Below are positions 21,732-25,897 of a stretch of 25,897 nt of DNA, piece after piece. Source of the stretch: CAZHWT01 sp964536215 (GTDB taxonomy: Bacteria > Patescibacteriota > CAZHWT01); NCBI GenBank assembly GCA_964536215.1, contig CAZHWT010000018.1:1-25897 (forward strand), read 5' to 3'. Numbering within the stretch: the first letter of the stretch is position 1; each line of letters opens with the position of its first letter. The position numbers and the translations under genes were made by a program. Below the pieces are notes generated by a model. It made no database searches, was not told the origin of the DNA, and saw only the letters and a program-made list of their open reading frames with translations.

Positions 21732-23222
21732 TTAGAGGTCAAAGTTGATTTTTTGATCGGGCAAGGGAAAGACTAGGCTGACTTTGGTGCCTTGGCCTGA
21801 CTTAGACTTAAAGACGAGGATGGCTTGGAACTTCTCTAAGATAAGACGGGTTATATACAGCCCTAACCCTATCCCCTGGTAATCATAGTTAAGAATAGAC
21901 GTGCCGCGCTGGAACATTTGGAAGACGCGAGTTTGCTGCTCTGGCGTCATACCGATGCCATCATCTTCTACGACCAGCTCTATTTTCTGCTTGACACGAC
22001 TGGCGTGAAGGCGGATTTGGCCTTTGTCTGAGGAAAACTTAATGGCATTTTCAACGACGTGCTCAATGGCTTTGGTAACCAAGCTGTTATCGGCCGAGAT
22101 GATGAGCAAGTTGCTGATATCTAGACTAAGAGTAATATGTTTGGCTTGGATTTGGGGCTGGAGACGGTCTACTGCCTGGGTAACAGCTTCTTTAAGGCTA
22201 ATGGGTTGCAAGGCGACTGGATTGCTTTGTCGGAGAGTTACAACGCTAATGAGCTCTTCGACTAAATGACTGAGCTGACCCAGGCCTTCTGACATAGCTT
22301 GGACGGTTTGGCGGCGGGCGGCCGGGGAAGGCTGGGGCGATGCGGACAGAATGGGGAGATAGCCTTTTAAGGTGGTTAGTGGGGTGCGTAGATTGTGCGA
22401 GGCAATCATAATAAACTCGTTTTTGGAGGCGTCTAGCTGCTGCAACTCAATAATGTTTTGACTGAGTTTGTGCGACATGTTATTGACGGCCTTGGCGAGC
22501 GTTTCTAGCTCATCGTTAGTCTTGACCTTAACCGAGGCGTCAAAGTTGCCGCGGGACACAGCCTGAGCATAGTCAATGAGGCTATCAATAGGATTGAGGA
22601 GGGTGCGGCCAACTAGCCAGTAGATGGCGACAATACTGATGAGTCCAATGCTAAGAGTGATAATTAAAATGAGGCCGATGGCTTGGATGGCGTCCTGCTC
22701 GGCACTGCTGTAATCGATAGTGTACTCAATGGCAAATGGGCGGCTGCCAAAGTCGCCTTCGTATGGCACGACTAGCTGCGTGATGTAGGTTTGACCCGGC
22801 GCAATAGCCTGGTATTGATCGTCGTTGGCCAGCTTGTCTAGGATAGCGTGATTGGAAATATGGTCGTCAAGAGTGGGCGGTGAACTTCGGTCCGGCTGAT
22901 CCTGGACTGAATCAGCTAAAATATGTCCGTCAGGCAGGCTGATAATGCGGGCCTGGGTAATATTGGGCTGTAGTTTTAGAACATCTTGGGTCAAGCTGAC
23001 ATAGCGAGGATAGCCAGATTGATAGTAGAGATTGTAATAGTTGCCTAGGGTTTTAACGGATAGCTTAGCAAAGGCTTCGGCAGATGACTGAATTGTATTT
23101 TTAGATTCGGTGAGCGCTTGAGTAATTAATATATACGACAGGAGTAAAAACGACGCCCCAAGCAGCCCGACGATCAGGATGGCAAACTTGATCTTTAGGC
23201 TGCTTAAAGGGGCAAATCGCAT
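21732..23222 (-). CDS. Sensor histidine kinase
   Basis: The 496-residue kinase is complete. It has a first membrane helix (about 12-34), an extracytoplasmic sensor region (35-180), a second helix (about 183-206), a HAMP domain (207-258) and a HisKA domain with the phospho-accepting H276 in SHNLRTPLTTLKG. The HATPase domain follows, with N box around N392, G1 DDGIGM (420-425) and G2 GIGLGL (450-455). It starts 22 nt after the peptide-binding-protein gene and has no own ribosome-binding site, so it is probably cotranscribed. No response regulator is nearby, so its partner must be encoded elsewhere. Sensing of the peptide-binding protein's ligand state is a plausible inference. Confidence 0.95.
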   Translation of the reverse strand: MRFAPLSSLKIKFAILIVGLLGASFLLLSYILITQALTESKNTIQSSAEAFAKLSVKTLGNYYNLYYQSGYPRYVSLTQDVLKLQPNITQARIISLPDGHILADSVQDQPDRSSPPTLDDHISNHAILDKLANDDQYQAIAPGQTYITQLVVPYEGDFGSRPFAIEYTIDYSSAEQDAIQAIGLILIITLSIGLISIVAIYWLVGRTLLNPIDSLIDYAQAVSRGNFDASVKVKTNDELETLAKAVNNMSHKLSQNIIELQQLDASKNEFIMIASHNLRTPLTTLKGYLPILSASPQPSPAARRQTVQAMSEGLGQLSHLVEELISVVTLRQSNPVALQPISLKEAVTQAVDRLQPQIQAKHITLSLDISNLLIISADNSLVTKAIEHVVENAIKFSSDKGQIRLHASRVKQKIELVVEDDGIGMTPEQQTRVFQMFQRGTSILNYDYQGIGLGLYITRLILEKFQAILVFKSKSGQGTKVSLVFPLPDQKINFDL

Positions 23223-23244
23223 ATGTCATACACTTGAGTCTGAC

Positions 23245-24924
23245 TTAGAGAGCTTTCCAGCTGGTAGGCAGAGGATCGCTAAAGTCGATAGTGTTTTTGA
23301 CTATGTAAGAGTCGCCTTCGAACATAATCGGAATAAACGCGACTTGGTCGAGCAAGAGCTTTTGAAGCTGTTGCGATTTGTCTTTGCGCTCAGTTAGGTC
23401 AATGGTGGTAGAGAGCTGATTAAACAGGTCCGTAGCTTCGGCATTGCTGTACTGAGTAAAGTTCCATGGGTTCTCCGGGTCGAGCAGCTCGCCAAAGCCA
23501 TTGGCGAAGTCGTAGGTAGAATACTCCCAGGAGATAAAGTAGGCCGAGGTGTCGTGGGATTGCAGTTTAGGCAGACCAACTTCCTGGCTAAGAGGATTGA
23601 CAGTGGCAGTGACGCCAATTTCTTTCCAGTGTTTAGTAACCTGAGTTAGTAAGTCGGCGCTGGTTGATGGAACGTCGATAGTAAGGCTAAATCCATTAGG
23701 ATAGCCGGCATCAACCAAAAGCTGTTTGGCGGCTACTAGGTCGAAGGTCGGAGGTTGGGTAATTGACGAATCGTGGCCAAAGACGCTGACGGGGGCCAAT
23801 TGAGTGGCGACACTCGCACCCGGATTGCCGGTGCCCTTGACCACATCAGTTAGGTCAATGGCTTTATACAAGGCTTGGCGGACAGCTAGTTTTTTGAGCG
23901 GATTAGTGCTAGCACCACCGACATATGGTGATTGATCGCGAGCTTGGTCTAGACCTAGGATACGAGTAGAGTTGGACAAGGTGCTCTTCATGGCATAGCC
24001 CTGAGCGATAATGTCGCTCATCTCTGCGGATGAAGGAATATTGGCAGTGGCCAGAATTACATCGGCTTGGTGCTCTAGTCCAAATTTAACTCTGTTTTCG
24101 TCATCGGTAGCAATGACGTTTAGAGTGGTTACTTGGGGTTTAGTGTCGTAATAATTTGGATTGGCTTGCAAGACATACTTTTGACCGTCAGTCTCGGAGT
24201 GAGACTTGATTATGTATGGGCCGGAGCCAATAGCATACTCCGTATCAGTCTTGGACTGGAATTGCTCTTGGTTGACTATTTGGACCATAGCTAGGTCGTT
24301 AAGCATGATGGGGTTAACGCCATCGGTGGTAATTTTGACTTGAGTATCACTCACCGCCTCGGCTTTAGTAACCAGGGCCAATCGTTCGCTACCAGGCCAT
24401 TCGTTGGCCTTGGACTGTGTAATAGTAAAGGCAACATCGGCGGCGGTGACTGGCTGACCATTGCTGAACTTGGCGTCCTGACGCAGGTTAAACAGCCAGG
24501 TGGTATTGTCGGGATTAGACCAGCTCTTGGCTAAAATACCTACGGCTCGACCATCGGCATTGACTTTGGTTAAAGGTTGATAGATAAGCGACATGACTCG
24601 AGTTTCGTAGACGTCGGAAGTGCTCTTGGGGTACACGCCAGAGAGTTTGGCTCCAGTCAGGAGAACGGTCATCTCTGAAGGAAGTGTCTTGGTAGTTTGT
24701 TTGGAGTCTGAGGTTTTGTTATCACGGAGGTTGTAGTACCAGTAGGTGGCGCCAGTGCCAATAATGGCGATGATGGCGAGAATAGCTCCAGCTATTACCC
24801 ATTTGCTTTTGCCGGAAGATCCTCCGGATGAGCTGATGGGTTCTGGGCCAGAGTGCTCTGTCTCAGAAGAGGTGGGGGTGAGAGCTTCCTGCTCTGCTAG
24901 AGAGTCCTGGGTTATATCAGGCAT
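23245..24924 (-). CDS. Membrane-tethered oligopeptide-binding protein (SBP family 5)
   Basis: The 559-residue product has a polar N-terminus of 41 residues, a membrane helix (about 42-64) and a full SBP_bac_5 domain (DppA/OppA-like; LAKSWSNPDNTTWLFNLRQD and FSNGQPVTAADVAFTI are the usual opening signatures). Unlike typical binding proteins it is anchored by a transmembrane helix rather than as a lipoprotein. No permease or ATPase of a peptide importer is nearby. The ATG has AAAGGTG with 8 nt spacing. Promoter TTGACA (24986-24991) with a weak TAGCGT (24963-24968) is flanked by palindromes. It leads an operon with the histidine kinase. Confidence 0.94.
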   Translation of the reverse strand: MPDITQDSLAEQEALTPTSSETEHSGPEPISSSGGSSGKSKWVIAGAILAIIAIIGTGATYWYYNLRDNKTSDSKQTTKTLPSEMTVLLTGAKLSGVYPKSTSDVYETRVMSLIYQPLTKVNADGRAVGILAKSWSNPDNTTWLFNLRQDAKFSNGQPVTAADVAFTITQSKANEWPGSERLALVTKAEAVSDTQVKITTDGVNPIMLNDLAMVQIVNQEQFQSKTDTEYAIGSGPYIIKSHSETDGQKYVLQANPNYYDTKPQVTTLNVIATDDENRVKFGLEHQADVILATANIPSSAEMSDIIAQGYAMKSTLSNSTRILGLDQARDQSPYVGGASTNPLKKLAVRQALYKAIDLTDVVKGTGNPGASVATQLAPVSVFGHDSSITQPPTFDLVAAKQLLVDAGYPNGFSLTIDVPSTSADLLTQVTKHWKEIGVTATVNPLSQEVGLPKLQSHDTSAYFISWEYSTYDFANGFGELLDPENPWNFTQYSNAEATDLFNQLSTTIDLTERKDKSQQLQKLLLDQVAFIPIMFEGDSYIVKNTIDFSDPLPTSWKAL

Positions 24925-24946
24925 AAGGGCAGCACCTTTCTATAAA

Positions 24947-24956
24947 AATACGTATT
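24947..24956. promoter_or_regulatory. AATACGTATT palindrome at the start of the peptide-binding operon
   Basis: A 10-bp perfect palindrome with the ATACGTAT core lies where transcription of the operon should start, like the palindromes at the EXLDI start. Confidence 0.45.
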
Positions 24957-24962
24957 ACTGAT

Positions 24963-24991
24963 ACGCTACTATGGTTATGGTTGACTGTCAA
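24963..24991 (-). promoter_or_regulatory. Promoter of the peptide-binding protein-kinase operon
   Basis: TTGACA, a 17-nt spacer and TAGCGT on the minus strand. The -35 sits inside a perfect interrupted palindrome GGTTGAC-T-GTCAACC (24979-24993), a possible operator. Confidence 0.5.
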
Positions 24992-25008
24992 CCCCGACTT
25001 AATCGGGG
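24992..25008. terminator. GC-rich hairpin between LOG and peptide-binding genes
   Basis: CCCCGA (24992-24997) and TCGGGG (25003-25008) form a 6-bp stem with a CTTAA loop. It lies between the stop of the LOG-family gene (25167) and the promoter of the peptide-binding-protein operon, both on the minus strand, and may terminate the former. Confidence 0.4.
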
Positions 25009-25166
25009 CCAAGCTTTAGCTACTGCGCGGCAGTTATTCGTATTTTATTTTTCGTTTTTAGTTAGTGAAGTGACTAGGGAGATTTGGGGTGGTTGGGTGG
25101 GAGAGGAACGTATGGGGGTTAGCGTGTAGCTTGTAGGGCGTAGAGCTAATCGCTATGCGCTGTAGT

Positions 25167-25874
25167 CTACTTTTTGCCGGTGAAGATGGAGTTTTGGTCG
25201 CGGTGCTTGTTGAGGATAGAAGTGATGAGCTCGACATCTTCGGTAATGGTGTAGAGCTGTTCGTCGCCAGGTGAGATGGTGTGCATGCCTTCAAGTAGGT
25301 TAGCTTTAACGAATTTGTCCATTTCGCCCCAAAACTGGTCACCGACCAAAATGATAGGGGCAATAGTCATTTTTTTGGTTTGAATAAGGGTAACGATTTC
25401 AAATAGCTCGTCAAGGGTGCCGAAACCGCCGGGGAAGAACAAGTAGCCTTGAGCGCCGAAGGCTAGGATGACTTTGCGGGAGAAGAAATAGCGAAAGTTG
25501 AGTCCATCGGTAATGTATGGGTTTATGCTTTGTTCGTGGGGCAGCTCGATACCTAAGCCAACGGACGGACAATCGGCTTGATGCGCTCCCCTATTAGCAG
25601 CTTCCATAATGCCAGGGCCACCACCAGTCACAATAGTAAAGCCTTGCCGCGACAAGGCTTCGCCGATTTCGACAGCTTTACGGTAATAAGGATGGTTTTC
25701 GGCAAAGCGGGCTGAGCCAAAAACGGTAATGGTATCGTTGTATTTGTTGGCTAACTTGTAGCCGTCGTTAAATTCGGCATCAATTCGGGATAACCGCTCG
25801 GCAGTTTCCTTTTCTAGTTGGCGAGTAATGATTTGGCGAGAAGTTGCTTGGGTGGGCTTGTCGGACAGGTTCAT
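25167..25874 (-). CDS. LOG-family (lysine decarboxylase-like fold) protein
   Basis: The 235-residue product has the two signature motifs of the LOG/YgdH-like family: GGGPGIMEAANRG (84-96) and PGGFGTLDELFE (148-159). Proven members remove ribose-5'-phosphate from nucleotides such as cytokinin precursors, and bacterial relatives have broader nucleotide hydrolase activity. It has an N-terminal extension of about 40 residues with a helical charged stretch. It is complete within the window. TATACT lies exactly 6 nt before the ATG and no ribosome-binding site is seen, so it is probably leaderless. Confidence 0.95.
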   Translation of the reverse strand: MNLSDKPTQATSRQIITRQLEKETAERLSRIDAEFNDGYKLANKYNDTITVFGSARFAENHPYYRKAVEIGEALSRQGFTIVTGGGPGIMEAANRGAHQADCPSVGLGIELPHEQSINPYITDGLNFRYFFSRKVILAFGAQGYLFFPGGFGTLDELFEIVTLIQTKKMTIAPIILVGDQFWGEMDKFVKANLLEGMHTISPGDEQLYTITEDVELITSILNKHRDQNSIFTGKK

Positions 25875-25880
25875 GAGACT

Positions 25881-25886
25881 AGTATA
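25881..25886 (-). promoter_or_regulatory. -10 box of the LOG gene, leaderless geometry
   Basis: TATACT on the minus strand ends 6 nt before the ATG; the -35 would lie beyond the window edge. Confidence 0.6.
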
Positions 25887-25897
25887 CCGTATTGATG

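Noticed and set aside
1..25897. CRISPR array, rRNA, tRNA, transposase or phage genes
   Set aside because: No regularly spaced direct repeats, no tRNA cloverleaf, no transposase or phage motifs were found on either strand.

Overview
This window reads like a piece of a Patescibacteria (CPR) chromosome, most likely a Candidatus Saccharibacteria-type genome. That assignment is inferred from gene content. The wall and surface genes are Gram-positive in style (an LPxTG-anchored protein and Thr/Pro-rich stalks). Families common in that group are present (a double-length ThyX-like protein, a DUF5684-type membrane protein, an HdeD-type protein, a GH63-like hydrolase). Several genes appear to be read from leaderless transcripts. 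TGA is used as a normal stop (for example at the end of tmk), so the recoded-TGA lineages are excluded. I see no rRNA, tRNA, CRISPR array, transposase or phage gene.

Layout. (1) 1-6.6 kb, minus strand: a surface-protein cluster of three Thr/Pro-rich proteins with three different anchors (N-terminal membrane anchor, LPATG sortase signal, C-terminal transmembrane anchor) plus a small membrane protein. The largest gene sits behind a consensus promoter and a structured leader of about 485 nt. (2) 6.7-8.3 kb: a Fur/PerR-type regulator and two small stress-type proteins (one amphipathic and hydrophilic, one YtxH-like). (3) 8.6-11.5 kb: an M23 peptidase, a GH63-like glycosidase and truB. (4) 11.5-14.3 kb: a thymidylate operon, tmk-thyX, with overlapping stop and start and a ThyX made of two degenerate halves, followed by a small coiled membrane protein. 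(5) 14.5-16.3 kb: three unrelated small membrane proteins separated by strong bidirectional terminators. (6) 16.4-18.9 kb: an ABC-2 exporter, divergent from an EXLDI-family gene whose promoter is covered by TACGTA palindromes, then a 53-aa membrane protein. (7) 18.9-20.4 kb: a type IV pilin-like protein and a PilX-like partner. (8) 20.4-25.9 kb: an unknown four-helix membrane protein, a membrane-tethered oligopeptide-binding protein in an operon with a histidine kinase (no permease and no response regulator nearby), and a LOG-family protein.

The most interesting non-coding signals are: (a) a set of genes whose -10 box lies exactly 6 nt before the ATG, which implies leaderless mRNAs; (b) an over-represented palindrome, ATACGTAT, found at seven positions and concentrated at the EXLDI promoter; (c) an 88-nt imperfect inverted repeat between the ABC operon and EXLDI; (d) a long hairpin in the leader of the large surface gene; (e) a 7 x 7-bp tandem repeat directly abutting the truB ribosome-binding site.
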